A stretch of DNA of 64,000 nucleotides, taken from Microbispora oryzae. Lineage in GTDB: Bacteria > Actinomycetota > Actinomycetes > Streptosporangiales > Streptosporangiaceae. Shown in pieces: positions 15,677 to 22,847 of this stretch (its first letter is position 1; every line of letters begins with the position of its first letter). Location: positions 62,001 through 126,000 of the forward strand of contig NZ_JAFCNB010000005.1 in assembly GCF_017896165.1 (NCBI RefSeq), read 5' to 3'. Below the pieces are notes generated by a model. It saw only the letters and a list, made by a program, of their open reading frames with translations, was not told the DNA's origin and did not search any database. Both the position numbers and the translations under genes were made by a program.

Positions 15677-16876
15677 ATGGCCGAGATTATCACCGGACGT
15701 CTGATCAGGCTGCAGCGCGAGCGGCGCGGAATGAGCACCACGGCTCTCGCCGCGCAAACCGGGTGCACCACCAGGCACATCGAGCTGATCGAACAGGGCA
15801 AACGCACCCCCTCCCTGCCGATGCTCCGAGAGATCGCGAAAGTCCTCGGCGTACGAACGGCCGTCCTGCTCGGCGAAGTCCCCCGCGACTCCCACGAACC
15901 CGGCCGCCCGCAGATCGGCGACATCGAGCGGGCGATCTTCACCTACCGCACTCTCGGCCCGGACGCCGAGCCACCCGACACGGAGCAGCTCACCGAGCGC
16001 GTCGAGTCTGCCCGACAGGCGTGGTACACCTCCCCCCACAAATACTCCATCCTGATGCGGGCCCTACCGGGCCTCATCAGCGACGCCGAGCGGCTCGTGC
16101 AGGAAGCCGGCACACCAGGCAGACGCAGAGACGCCTGCCAGGCCGCCGCGAACACGTACATCCTCGCCAGAGGGGTCCTCAAGCACCTCGGCCGCGTCGA
16201 CCTGGCGCACCTGGCCGCCGACCGGGCAATGCGCTACGCCGAGGAGACCGACACCCCAACGCTGACTGCCTGGGCCCACTGGAACCTCGGCCAGTCGTGC
16301 CTGAGCGACGACATGCACGACGTCGCCTACGACGTCGCCCGAAGAGGAATTGAAAGGTTCGAGCCCGCCGCAGGCACCGACACCGGCAGCCTGGCCATCC
16401 TCGGCGGGCTCCACCTCATGGCGGCGATCGCGCTCACCCGCGCCGGCGGCGACCAGCAAGCACGCGACCTGCTCCGCGGCCCGGCGCTCCGGCTCGCGCG
16501 GCGCGTCGACGAGCGGGTCAACCACTACGGGCTGGCGTTCGGTCCGACCAACGTGGCCATCCACATGGCCAGCATCGAGTGCGAGACCCGGCAACCGGAG
16601 GCGGCGCTGCGGGTAGCGGACGAGGTCGACCTGACCCGGGTGCAGTCCATCGAGCGGCGGACCACCCACCTGTCGCAGATCGCCCGCGCCTGCGAAGACC
16701 TGGGCGACGACGCCGCCAGCCTGGTGTATCTGACACGGATCGAGCGGGAATGCCCCGAAGAGCTAGACCACAAGATCCTGCTCCGGCAGATGGTTCAGGC
16801 CCTGGCGCTCAGGGCCCGGCCGTCATGGGCGCCGGAGGTGCGATACCTGGCAGACCGGCACAGCATCCTCGTGTGA
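15677..16876 (+). CDS. XRE family regulator with TPR-like C-terminal domain
   Basis: 399 residues from ATG 15677 (AGAAGG upstream). Residues 5-65 are a classic HTH: GRLIRLQRERRGMSTTALAA, then QTGCTTRHIELIEQGKRTPS, then LPMLREIAKVLG. The remaining 330 residues are a helical TPR-type array (AANTYILARGVLKHLGRVDL, AHWNLGQSCLSDDMHDVAYD, GGLHLMAAIALTRAGGDQQA, LSQIARACEDLGDDAASLVY). Such proteins are common next to accessory or biosynthetic genes in actinomycetes and may sense a peptide. It precedes the RiPP cluster by 900 bp on the same strand, so it is a candidate regulator of it. Confidence 0.82.
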   Translation: MAEIITGRLIRLQRERRGMSTTALAAQTGCTTRHIELIEQGKRTPSLPMLREIAKVLGVRTAVLLGEVPRDSHEPGRPQIGDIERAIFTYRTLGPDAEPPDTEQLTERVESARQAWYTSPHKYSILMRALPGLISDAERLVQEAGTPGRRRDACQAAANTYILARGVLKHLGRVDLAHLAADRAMRYAEETDTPTLTAWAHWNLGQSCLSDDMHDVAYDVARRGIERFEPAAGTDTGSLAILGGLHLMAAIALTRAGGDQQARDLLRGPALRLARRVDERVNHYGLAFGPTNVAIHMASIECETRQPEAALRVADEVDLTRVQSIERRTTHLSQIARACEDLGDDAASLVYLTRIERECPEELDHKILLRQMVQALALRARPSWAPEVRYLADRHSILV

Positions 16877-16891
16877 CCGAAGGACCCGAAA

Positions 16892-16930
16892 ACGAACTCT
16901 AAGTTCGCGTGCTGCGAACTTAGAGTTCGT
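16892..16930. terminator. perfect 16-bp inverted repeat
   Basis: ACGAACTCTAAGTTCG (16892-16907) and CGAACTTAGAGTTCGT (16915-16930) are exact complements around loop CGTGCTG. The repeat is AT-richer than its surroundings and lacks a T-tract. It follows the XRE stop by 16 bp and precedes the next start by 47 bp. It could be a terminator for the XRE gene or an operator for the 16978 gene; I cannot tell which. Confidence 0.55.
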
Positions 16931-16977
16931 CGCCATCTGTTCGTAACCGGCTAGTCACCCGGCCGTACGTTCCGTGC

Positions 16978-17523
16978 ATGGTCGCTTCCCCACCAGACAC
17001 AGCCATCGACCGGCTGCTGCAGGAGGCTCAGCGCGAGTGCCCCGGCTGGCGGCTCTGGCGTTCCGACGTCGGCCGGTTCTGGGCGACCCGCGAGCAGCGC
17101 TTCCCCCCGGCGGCCGAGGCCGCGGGCGCTGAGCGGACCGTCGACGCCGACACGCTCGACGAGCTCGCCCAGGTGGTCGCCGAGCAGGACGCCCAAGCCG
17201 CGCGGGCATCCCCGCCCCACGCCCCAGGCGACCAGCCGGCGCCAGCCCATGCCGCCCTCCCACGGGGAGACGGCACCGCCGGCGCGCTGACCGGCGTCGT
17301 CATCACCCGGCAGACCCGGCAGCTGGCCGCGCTGGAGCAGACGTATCCCGCGTGGCAGATCCGGGAGACCGGCGGCCAGGTGCGGTGGTGGGCTACCCGC
17401 CGCCGCCCGCCGACGCTCGCCGAGATCGCCGCCGGGGTCGTGACTACGCTCGCCCGGTCGACGCCGGAACAGCTCGCCGACGCCATGGCGGCGCAGGACG
17501 AGATCGCGCACCGCGTCCGATGA
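16978..17523 (+). CDS. hypothetical protein with internal duplication
   Basis: 181 residues made of two similar halves. Residues 21-38 (CPGWRLWRSDVGRFWATR) match residues 123-140 (YPAWQIRETGGQVRWWAT). Each is followed by a helix with a QD pair (TLDELAQVVAEQDAQ; TPEQLADAMAAQDEI). The linker is rich in P, A, H and G. The same PxWxI module appears once in the 15052 product. Function is unknown. The gene directly precedes the RiPP cluster and may belong to it or to the element. Confidence 0.6.
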   Translation: MVASPPDTAIDRLLQEAQRECPGWRLWRSDVGRFWATREQRFPPAAEAAGAERTVDADTLDELAQVVAEQDAQAARASPPHAPGDQPAPAHAALPRGDGTAGALTGVVITRQTRQLAALEQTYPAWQIRETGGQVRWWATRRRPPTLAEIAAGVVTTLARSTPEQLADAMAAQDEIAHRVR

Positions 17524-17567
17524 GCGGCCCCGGCCCGGTCGTGTAGCCGCCCGACCGGGTTGGGGCT

Positions 17568-17612
17568 GGGCGGCCTCCCCCACCTTGGAGGGGTGGCCAG
17601 GGGAGGCCGCCC
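17568..17612. terminator. hairpin 1 upstream of RiPP cluster
   Basis: GGGCGGCCTCCCC (17568-17580) is complementary to GGGGAGGCCGCCC (17600-17612) across a 19-nt loop. It lies after the 16978 gene and before the radical SAM gene. It may be a terminator or part of an attenuator with hairpin 2. Confidence 0.55.
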
Positions 17613-17662
17613 TTCGATCTGCCCGCCCGACGTGCCGGCCCCCGTGGCGCGCGGGCGGGCCC

Positions 17663-17704
17663 GGGGCGGTCCCCCGCTTCCCCCCGTAGGTGAGGGACCG
17701 CCCC
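17663..17704. terminator. hairpin 2 upstream of RiPP cluster
   Basis: GGGGCGGTCCC (17663-17673) pairs with GGGACCGCCCC (17694-17704) around a 20-nt loop, 78 bp before the radical SAM start. Two long-loop GC hairpins in one 260-bp leader are unusual for a simple terminator. Confidence 0.5.
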
Positions 17705-17781
17705 TCCTACGACCGGCGCAGAGGCATACCAGGGCGAAACGCCCTCAGCCGGCCACCCACCCCATCCCCGACGAGGACGCG

Positions 17782-18942
17782 ATGGACGAACGGCAGGAGA
17801 TCGGGCATTGGTTCGGCCCGCCGAGAACGCTTGTGCTCCAACCCACCCCCCTGTGCAATCTGTCGTGCAGCTACTGCTACCTGCCGCATCGGACACTCAG
17901 CCAGCGCATGCCCCCCGAGGTCCTGCACGCTGTGGCATCTTCCGCCGAGAAACTCACAGACCGCGGCGGGCGAATCGACATCGTCTGGCACGGCGGCGAG
18001 CCGCTCACCGTCGGCGTCAGTCGATTCGCCGAGATGCTCGCCCCGTTCGAGAGCCTGCGCCTTCAGCGCCGCATCACCCACTACGTGCAGACCAACGCCG
18101 TCCTGCTCAACGAACGCTGGTGCGAACTGCTGAGCGGCCACGGCGTGCGGGTCGGCGTGAGCATCGACGGGCCCGCACCTCTGAACGCCCGCAGGGTCGA
18201 CCTGCGCGGCCAGCCCTCGTTCGCCCGCGCTCTCCGCGGCATCCGCACTCTCCACGACCACGCGATCCCGTTCTCGATCATCACCGTGGTCGGCGCCGAC
18301 GGCATCGCCCAGCCCGAACCCCTGCTCGACTTCCTCGCGCGCCTGGACCCGCACAGCATCGGGTTGAACATCGAGGAACTGGAGGGCGTGAACACCACGG
18401 CGCCACCGATCACCCCGCGGCAGGCCGAAGAGTTCTGGGCGCGGGTCGCGGCCTGGTCCGTGCAGCCGGGCCACCTGCCCGTCCTGCGGGATGTGCAGCG
18501 CATCGCGAACTACCTGCGGCTGATCCGCCTTGGGCAGCACCAGGCATGGGGCAGCCGCCGCCTCGACCCCATCCCTACCATCGCCTGGAACGGCGACGTC
18601 GTGCTGCTGTCCCCCGAGCTCGCCGGCATCACCGACCAGGCGTACGGCGACTTCATCGCCGGCAACGTCCGCGACCAGTCGATCCCTGCCATGCTCGCCA
18701 CAGCGCACCGGCTGCGCTACGTCCGCGAGTTCATGGCCGGTCTGCGCGCCTGCCGCGACACCTGCACGTTCTGGGACTTCTGCAGAGGCGCCCAGGCTGG
18801 TAACCGCTATTTCGAGCACGGCACCTTCTCCGCCACGGAGACCACCTACTGCCGCCTCACCCGGCAAGCACTCATCACCGCACTGGCACACACCGCAACG
18901 AAGGAGCGACATGACACCGCTGCAGGTCCTCGCGACCACTGA
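17782..18942 (+). CDS. radical SAM/SPASM peptide maturase (cyclophane-forming, AmcB-like)
   Basis: 386 residues from ATG 17782 (GAGGA just upstream). The radical SAM cluster is CNLSCSYC (C25, C29, C32), with the SAM-binding HGGEPL at 70-75. A SPASM-type C-terminal cluster is supplied by CRDTCTFWDFC (C324, C328, C334) and C357. Such enzymes join aromatic side chains to neighbouring backbone-adjacent carbons in a precursor peptide. The gene immediately downstream encodes a short peptide with FDN and WDN motifs, the substrate pattern of three-residue cyclophane (triceptide) maturases. The name AmcB for actinomycete members is from memory. The genes overlap by 32 bp, so they are translationally coupled. 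Confidence 0.85.
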   Translation: MDERQEIGHWFGPPRTLVLQPTPLCNLSCSYCYLPHRTLSQRMPPEVLHAVASSAEKLTDRGGRIDIVWHGGEPLTVGVSRFAEMLAPFESLRLQRRITHYVQTNAVLLNERWCELLSGHGVRVGVSIDGPAPLNARRVDLRGQPSFARALRGIRTLHDHAIPFSIITVVGADGIAQPEPLLDFLARLDPHSIGLNIEELEGVNTTAPPITPRQAEEFWARVAAWSVQPGHLPVLRDVQRIANYLRLIRLGQHQAWGSRRLDPIPTIAWNGDVVLLSPELAGITDQAYGDFIAGNVRDQSIPAMLATAHRLRYVREFMAGLRACRDTCTFWDFCRGAQAGNRYFEHGTFSATETTYCRLTRQALITALAHTATKERHDTAAGPRDH

Positions 18943-19081
18943 CGCCCCGCTCGTCGACGACCTCATCACCACGTACACGCCTACGACCCCCGACACGATC
19001 CACGCCGGGTTCGACAACCGCCCTTCCTGGGACAACACCGGCGGCGGGTTCGACAACCGGCCCGCCTGGGACAACAAGTAG
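18911..19081 (+). CDS. RiPP precursor peptide with FDN/WDN repeats (AmcA-like)
   Basis: 56 residues from ATG 18911, AGGAG 6 nt upstream, starting inside the maturase gene. The leader is residues 1-31 (MTPLQVLATTDAPLVDDL and following). The core is two near-identical units, GFDNRPSWDN (33-42) and GFDNRPAWDN (46-55), split by TGG and ended by Lys. Each aromatic-Asp-Asn triplet (F34-N36, W40-N42, F47-N49, W53-N55) is a candidate three-residue cyclophane, so up to four macrocycles are predicted. No Cys/Ser lanthionine or FxSxx C-terminus is present. The assignment rests on motif plus adjacency to the SPASM maturase. Confidence 0.85.
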   Translation: MTPLQVLATTDAPLVDDLITTYTPTTPDTIHAGFDNRPSWDNTGGGFDNRPAWDNK

Positions 19082-19156
19082 CCGCCCGCCCCGGGGCCAC
19101 GAGCGGCGCGGTGCGCCTGCTCGCGGCCCCGGCCGCACCCCTGATACGGAGGACCC

Positions 19157-19825
19157 ATGGAGACCCGCACCGTGCGCGAGACCACCATCATGCTGCCCCA
19201 CCTCGACGAGGAAGCCCTGGACGAAGTCACATCACTCGACCGTGACCGGCTCACCGACATCACCTACACCGGCGCCCAGCTGCGTGAACTGTCCCTGTCC
19301 GGGACCACCCTCACCAGCGGGCGCATCACCGGCCTGACCGCGCAGCGCGCCTGCCTGGACCAGGTGACCCTGTCGTCGGTGGAGTTCGCCGACTGCAACC
19401 TGTCCAACCTGCGCATGACGGGCAGCAAACTGAGCCGCGTCGTCTTCACCGACTGCAAACTCCTCGGCGCGGTGATCGATGACGTCACGCTCGACAGCGT
19501 GCTGTTCGAGCGGTGCCGACTCGACTACGCGCATCTCTCCCGCATCCGCGCCGCCGGTCCAGTCGTCTTCTCGTCCTGCTCACTGCGCGAGGCGTCCGTC
19601 TCCCGAGCGGACCTGACCGGCGCGACCCTGAATGCCTGCGATCTGTATCGAACGGAGTTCGACGGCGGCGTCTACCGCGGCTTCGATCTGCGGGGCAACG
19701 ACCTGGCCGGCGTCCGCGGAGTCAGCTGCCTCCGGCAGGTCACCCTCGACCGGTCCCAGCTCCCGGGCCTGGCGCAGGCGGTCGCGGCCGACCTGGAGAT
19801 CTTGGTCGCTGAGGACCAGGCGTAG
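19157..19825 (+). CDS. pentapeptide-repeat protein
   Basis: 222 residues from ATG 19157 with GGAGG 5 nt upstream. From about residue 40 to 195 there are repeated A(D/N)LxX-like pentads with a central L or F every five residues (for example LRELSLSGTTLTSGRITGL, VEFADCNLSNLRMTGSKLS, ADLTGATLNACDLY). These predict a right-handed quadrilateral beta-helix. Some such proteins mimic DNA and protect gyrase (Qnr, McbG), so a self-immunity role is possible. A scaffold role in the cluster is equally open. It lies 76 bp after the precursor and 3 bp before the oxygenase-like gene. Confidence 0.75.
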   Translation: METRTVRETTIMLPHLDEEALDEVTSLDRDRLTDITYTGAQLRELSLSGTTLTSGRITGLTAQRACLDQVTLSSVEFADCNLSNLRMTGSKLSRVVFTDCKLLGAVIDDVTLDSVLFERCRLDYAHLSRIRAAGPVVFSSCSLREASVSRADLTGATLNACDLYRTEFDGGVYRGFDLRGNDLAGVRGVSCLRQVTLDRSQLPGLAQAVAADLEILVAEDQA

Positions 19826-19827
19826 GA

Positions 19828-20556
19828 ATGGGGGCGACCGTGGGTTTCCGCCTGCTGTTCGGCCACTTCACCGATATCGAGCACCGCATCGACGTCGCCG
19901 GCGTCACCACAGCGGGCCGCGACGCCCCCTGCTACGACGGTGCGGCCGCTGTCGTCCCCGCCGGCGACTGGCGCCCGATCAACGAAGATGAGGCCGAGCA
20001 GCTCCGCCCGGACGAAACGACCCCCCGGAGTCTGGTGGTCGAACTGGTCAGCCGCCCGCTGCCGCTGGAGCCGGCCGCCGGACTCGCGGCGCGCCGCCAG
20101 GTGGCCACTGCACTCGACCCGCTGAACGGCCGCTGGCCCCGGCAGCTGCTCGCCTGCACCGACAGCCCGCCCGGCCGACTGACCACCACACAGGACCACC
20201 ACAACGGCGGAGCGAGGATCGGCCTGCACGTCGACAACTGGGACCGGCAGCCCTACCCAGACCGCCTGACCAGCCGCCGCCGCCTGGCCCTCAACATGGG
20301 CCCCGGCACCCGCTACCTCCTCCTCGGAGACCGCACCATCGTGGACATCTGCCGGGCACTGGGCCGCGACCAGGACACCCACGTACCGCACACCAACGAC
20401 CTGCGGGACTACGTCGCCGAAGGCCACCCGCTGCGCTGCTTACGCATCCGCCTGGACCCAGGCCACGGCTACATCGCGCCCACCGAAGTCGTGCCGCACG
20501 ACGGGTCGACCACTGAGGCCACGGACTGGTCGGTGGCCGCGTTCTGGCTCGGCTGA
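19828..20556 (+). CDS. candidate Fe(II)/2-oxoglutarate oxygenase
   Basis: 242 residues from ATG 19828, two bases after the pentapeptide-repeat stop. The likely metal triad is H134-x-D136 (in GLHVDNWDRQP) with H224 (in EVVPHDGST), the HxD...H arrangement of cupin-fold oxygenases. A beta-rich stretch between them (RRLALNMGPGTRYLLLGD) fits the core. A distal 2OG-binding Arg was not identified with certainty. Close coupling to the maturase and precursor suggests hydroxylation of the cyclophane peptide as a second tailoring step; this is inferred from context. Confidence 0.6.
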   Translation: MGATVGFRLLFGHFTDIEHRIDVAGVTTAGRDAPCYDGAAAVVPAGDWRPINEDEAEQLRPDETTPRSLVVELVSRPLPLEPAAGLAARRQVATALDPLNGRWPRQLLACTDSPPGRLTTTQDHHNGGARIGLHVDNWDRQPYPDRLTSRRRLALNMGPGTRYLLLGDRTIVDICRALGRDQDTHVPHTNDLRDYVAEGHPLRCLRIRLDPGHGYIAPTEVVPHDGSTTEATDWSVAAFWLG

Positions 20557-20562
20557 GCACCA

Positions 20563-20679
20563 GTGCCGGTGCGGAACCTTCACGAGCCCACCGACGAGCC
20601 GACGCCGCACTACGGCACGGTGATGCACATGCCCGAGCGAGGCCCATGCCCGGAAGACGCCATGGGCTGGCTACCTTGA
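20563..20679 (+). CDS. small ORF, 38 residues
   Basis: GTG 20563 opens MPVRNLHEPTDEPTPHYGT, ending GPCPEDAMGWLP. Codon third positions are GC-rich, which supports real coding, but no ribosome site is visible and it follows the oxygenase-like stop by only 6 bases. It is not recognised and could be a short accessory protein or chance. Confidence 0.35.
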   Translation: MPVRNLHEPTDEPTPHYGTVMHMPERGPCPEDAMGWLP

Positions 20680-20712
20680 CAGCATCCTGATTCATCGACC
20701 TGGAGGGCGGGC

Positions 20713-21039
20713 ATGGCGGCCAACCTGAGCAGGCCCGAGACGGATGCGGTCGCGGAGCTCATCAACCGCCGCAGGCGTCAGGTCCTCGTCCACTCGATCC
20801 TGTACTACGACATGGATTCCCCGCTCGTCACCGACGCGGTGTTCGACCAGTGGGCCCGCCAGCTCGCCCAGCTCCAGGCCGACCACCCCGTCATCTCCGG
20901 CAAAGTCGCCTACCGGTGGCGGGAATTCGCCGACTTCGACGGATCGACCGGGTACCACTTGCCGCTGCACGATCCGCACGCCAGGAGCACGGCGCTGGGC
21001 CTGTTGCAGTACGCCCGCCGCGCACGACCTCAGACCTGA
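20713..21039 (+). CDS. DNA ligase LigA-related small protein
   Basis: 108 residues from ATG 20713 with GGAGGG upstream. The segment HSILYYDMDSPLVTDAVFDQ matches domain Ia of NAD+-dependent ligases (YYxxDxPxxxDxxYDxL), which binds the nicotinamide moiety. The adenylation and OB domains are absent, so it cannot ligate DNA alone. Stand-alone versions are frequent in actinophages and elements; whether they bind NAD+ or assist a host ligase is unknown. Confidence 0.7.
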   Translation: MAANLSRPETDAVAELINRRRRQVLVHSILYYDMDSPLVTDAVFDQWARQLAQLQADHPVISGKVAYRWREFADFDGSTGYHLPLHDPHARSTALGLLQYARRARPQT

Positions 21040-21043
21040 CTGC

Positions 21044-21071
21044 GCCCCGCATCCTCAACGAGGAGCGGGGC
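21044..21071. terminator. terminator between convergent genes
   Basis: GCCCCGC-A-TCCTC (21044-21056) pairs with GAGGA-GCGGGGC (21060-21071) around AAC. It lies between the LigA-related gene (plus) and the GntR gene (minus) and would serve both. Confidence 0.65.
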
Positions 21072-21106
21072 ACTGCCATACCAAGGTGGAGAGTCCGTCC
21101 TGGCGC

Positions 21107-21877
21107 TCAGCGTGAGCCCATGCGGCCGCCGTACACCAGGAGGAACAGGTCCGCCGGCACCACGATGTCCGCCGTCTCCACCGGACGCTGCCGCGACTCG
21201 TAGACCCGCTCGATCGTCAGCACCACCGAACCCGCCGCGCGGCCCAGCTTCGCGCACTCCTCGCCGGTGGCGACCCGGGCACCGACCGTCTCCGACCAGT
21301 CGTCAACCGGGTGGCCGATCGCGAGCAGGCGATCCGCCACGCCACGACCGGCATGCGGGCCCTCCTCCGGCATCACGACGTCCGTCCCCCGGGTCAACTC
21401 CAGCGGCTCCCATGACGTCGACAGCATCACCGGCTCATCGTCGGCCTGAAACACGTAGTCGGTGCGCAGCACGTCCACGGCGTCGCCTTCCGGCTCCGGC
21501 AGGCTGAGGCGCTGCCGGATCTCCGGGGGCGCCTGAACGGTCCGGGAGTCGTACTCCCAGGACGCTCGACGGCCCTGCGCCTCCATCTCACCCGCGAACG
21601 GACTGCCTTTCCGGCCGCCGCGGTACCAGGCGCGGACCAGGCGGCGCAGTTCCGGCCTGGCCTTGACGTACGTGCCTGATCCCGGCCGGGCCACGGCCAG
21701 CCCTTCGGCCACGAGCGCGCGGACAGCGTCTCTCGCGGTGCCGTCCGCTACGTGGAAGAGGCGGGTGATCTCGGGTATCGACGGCAGCTTGGCGCCCGCC
21801 GGGAGTTCTCCCGACACGATCCGCGCCCGGAGCTCGTCGGCGATCCGCACGTAGAGGGGCCGCTCGTCCTCATTCAC
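21107..21877 (-). CDS. GntR family regulator with UTRA-type effector domain (KorSA-like)
   Basis: 256 residues from GTG 21877; further in-frame codons upstream run through the operator region and are unlikely to be translated. The HTH is RPLYVRIADELRARIVSGEL, then KLPSIPEITRLFHVADGTAR, then AVRALVAEGLAVARPGSGTY. The effector domain follows (VDVLRTDYVFQADDEPVMLS, then a SWEPLELTRGTD strand and a RVATGEECAKLGRAAGSVVL core). It is divergent from the transfer-type genes, as KorSA of pSAM2 relates to its regulon, so repression of the conjugation module is likely. Confidence 0.87.
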   Translation of the reverse strand: MNEDERPLYVRIADELRARIVSGELPAGAKLPSIPEITRLFHVADGTARDAVRALVAEGLAVARPGSGTYVKARPELRRLVRAWYRGGRKGSPFAGEMEAQGRRASWEYDSRTVQAPPEIRQRLSLPEPEGDAVDVLRTDYVFQADDEPVMLSTSWEPLELTRGTDVVMPEEGPHAGRGVADRLLAIGHPVDDWSETVGARVATGEECAKLGRAAGSVVLTIERVYESRQRPVETADIVVPADLFLLVYGGRMGSR

Positions 21878-21884
21878 GGGGACT

Positions 21885-21950
21885 AGCTTGACGGGCTTGG
21901 TAGCAAGCTGCAACCTTGGTAGCGGAAAGCTCAACCTAGCTATCAAGCTT
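21885..21950. promoter_or_regulatory. operator-like CTTGGTAGC repeats
   Basis: CTTGGTAGC occurs at 21896-21904 and 21915-21923 (19 bp apart), and GCTATCAAG, an inverted copy with one change, at 21939-21947. The cluster fills the divergent spacer between the GntR gene (start 21877) and the gene at 21963. It is a likely GntR operator array. Confidence 0.55.
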
Positions 21951-21962
21951 GGGTGGTCCCCC

Positions 21963-22331
21963 ATGTATGAGCAATACCTGCACGGCGTGCCCGAGGCCGC
22001 CGACACGGTCCGGCGTTGGGCACGCACCACCGCACGTCAGCACCACCCCGCGCTCGCTGACGAGTGCGAGCGGATCATCGCCCGCCTGGTGGCCGACGCC
22101 GTGCCACGGACCCCTGCGGACGGGCTGATCAAGGTCGTCATCATCCCCTCGCTCACCGGTTTGCGTATCGAGGTCGGCGACCCCGGCGACCCCGTGCCCA
22201 GCGGTGCCGGGTCGGAGTGGGCCGAGGTGTCCACGCTGGCAGCCTCCTTCGGTGCCAGCCGTACGGCTCAGGGGCATCGCGCGTGGGCCGAGCTTCGCAA
22301 GCCGACCCGCGCCGGCGGGGACGTCCGGTGA
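21963..22331 (+). CDS. divergent GHKL-type ATP-binding protein
   Basis: 122 residues from ATG 21963. The layout follows the anti-sigma/HATPase_c family common in actinomycetes: VRRWARTTARQHHPALADEC, then ERIIARLVADAV (N-box position), then IKVVIIPSLTGLRIEVGDPG (G1-like DxG) and a C-terminal RTAQGHRAWAELR. The canonical N and G2 residues are degenerate, so ATP binding is uncertain. It is the first gene of the rightward operon controlled by the GntR region. Confidence 0.5.
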   Translation: MYEQYLHGVPEAADTVRRWARTTARQHHPALADECERIIARLVADAVPRTPADGLIKVVIIPSLTGLRIEVGDPGDPVPSGAGSEWAEVSTLAASFGASRTAQGHRAWAELRKPTRAGGDVR

Positions 22332-22501
22332 TCAAGCGCATCTGCCGTCACTGCTCCAGCGAGATTTACGCCGGGTGGACCCTGTACGGCATCGTCTGGA
22401 CCGCCGTGGAGCAGCACCCGTCCGGCTGTGACCGGGAGGCGTGCCCTGGGAACGTGGGGACGCTGATCCAGGCGCTCGGTTCTCACGAGCCTCCCGAGTG
22501 A
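22328..22501 (+). CDS. small Cys-rich protein
   Basis: 57 residues from GTG 22328, overlapping the previous stop by 4 bp (GTGA). It contains CRHCSSE near the N-terminus and CDREACPGN later, a CxxC...CxxxxC arrangement suitable for a zinc site. Not recognised by family. Coupling to the upstream gene supports real translation. Confidence 0.5.
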   Translation: MIKRICRHCSSEIYAGWTLYGIVWTAVEQHPSGCDREACPGNVGTLIQALGSHEPPE

Positions 22502-22847
22502 GCTCCCGCCTGCCGTGTCGTACCCCCGCGCGGCAGGCGGGCGCCCCGCCGACCGTCTTCGGATGTACTGCGGTCGGCGGGGCAACCTGACGGTGGCCCT
22601 GCCCCTGTGGCCTGGGGGGTGAGGGGCGGGGCCACCATGACGCCCGGTAACCAGCCGTCGGGCGTGGGTCCGCCCCGTCTTCCGGGCGGGGCGGGCCCCT
22701 GATGCCCCCGGCCGGGCGTGGTGCGCGGATCCGCCCGGCCGGGACCCCTCCCCATCTGAGATCCCCTGAACACGCAAAGAAGCCCTCACCAGTGCTCGAA
22801 CACCGGTGAGGGCCCTTACTACCGGACCTGCCAAGAGAGGCCCGATC
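22502..22847. other. intergenic region with terminator-like hairpin
   Basis: No gene was seen in these 346 bases. A strong imperfect hairpin, GCCCTCACC-A-GTG with CAC-C-GGTGAGGGC around CTCGAA, sits at about 22790-22814 immediately before the ribosome site of the next gene. It could be a terminator or leader attenuator for the transfer operon. The remainder is very G/C-rich with short complementary runs. Confidence 0.5.

Noticed and set aside
17782-19081. FxsB-type radical SAM system
   Set aside because: The precursor lacks the C-terminal FxSxx motif and instead has FDN/WDN repeats.
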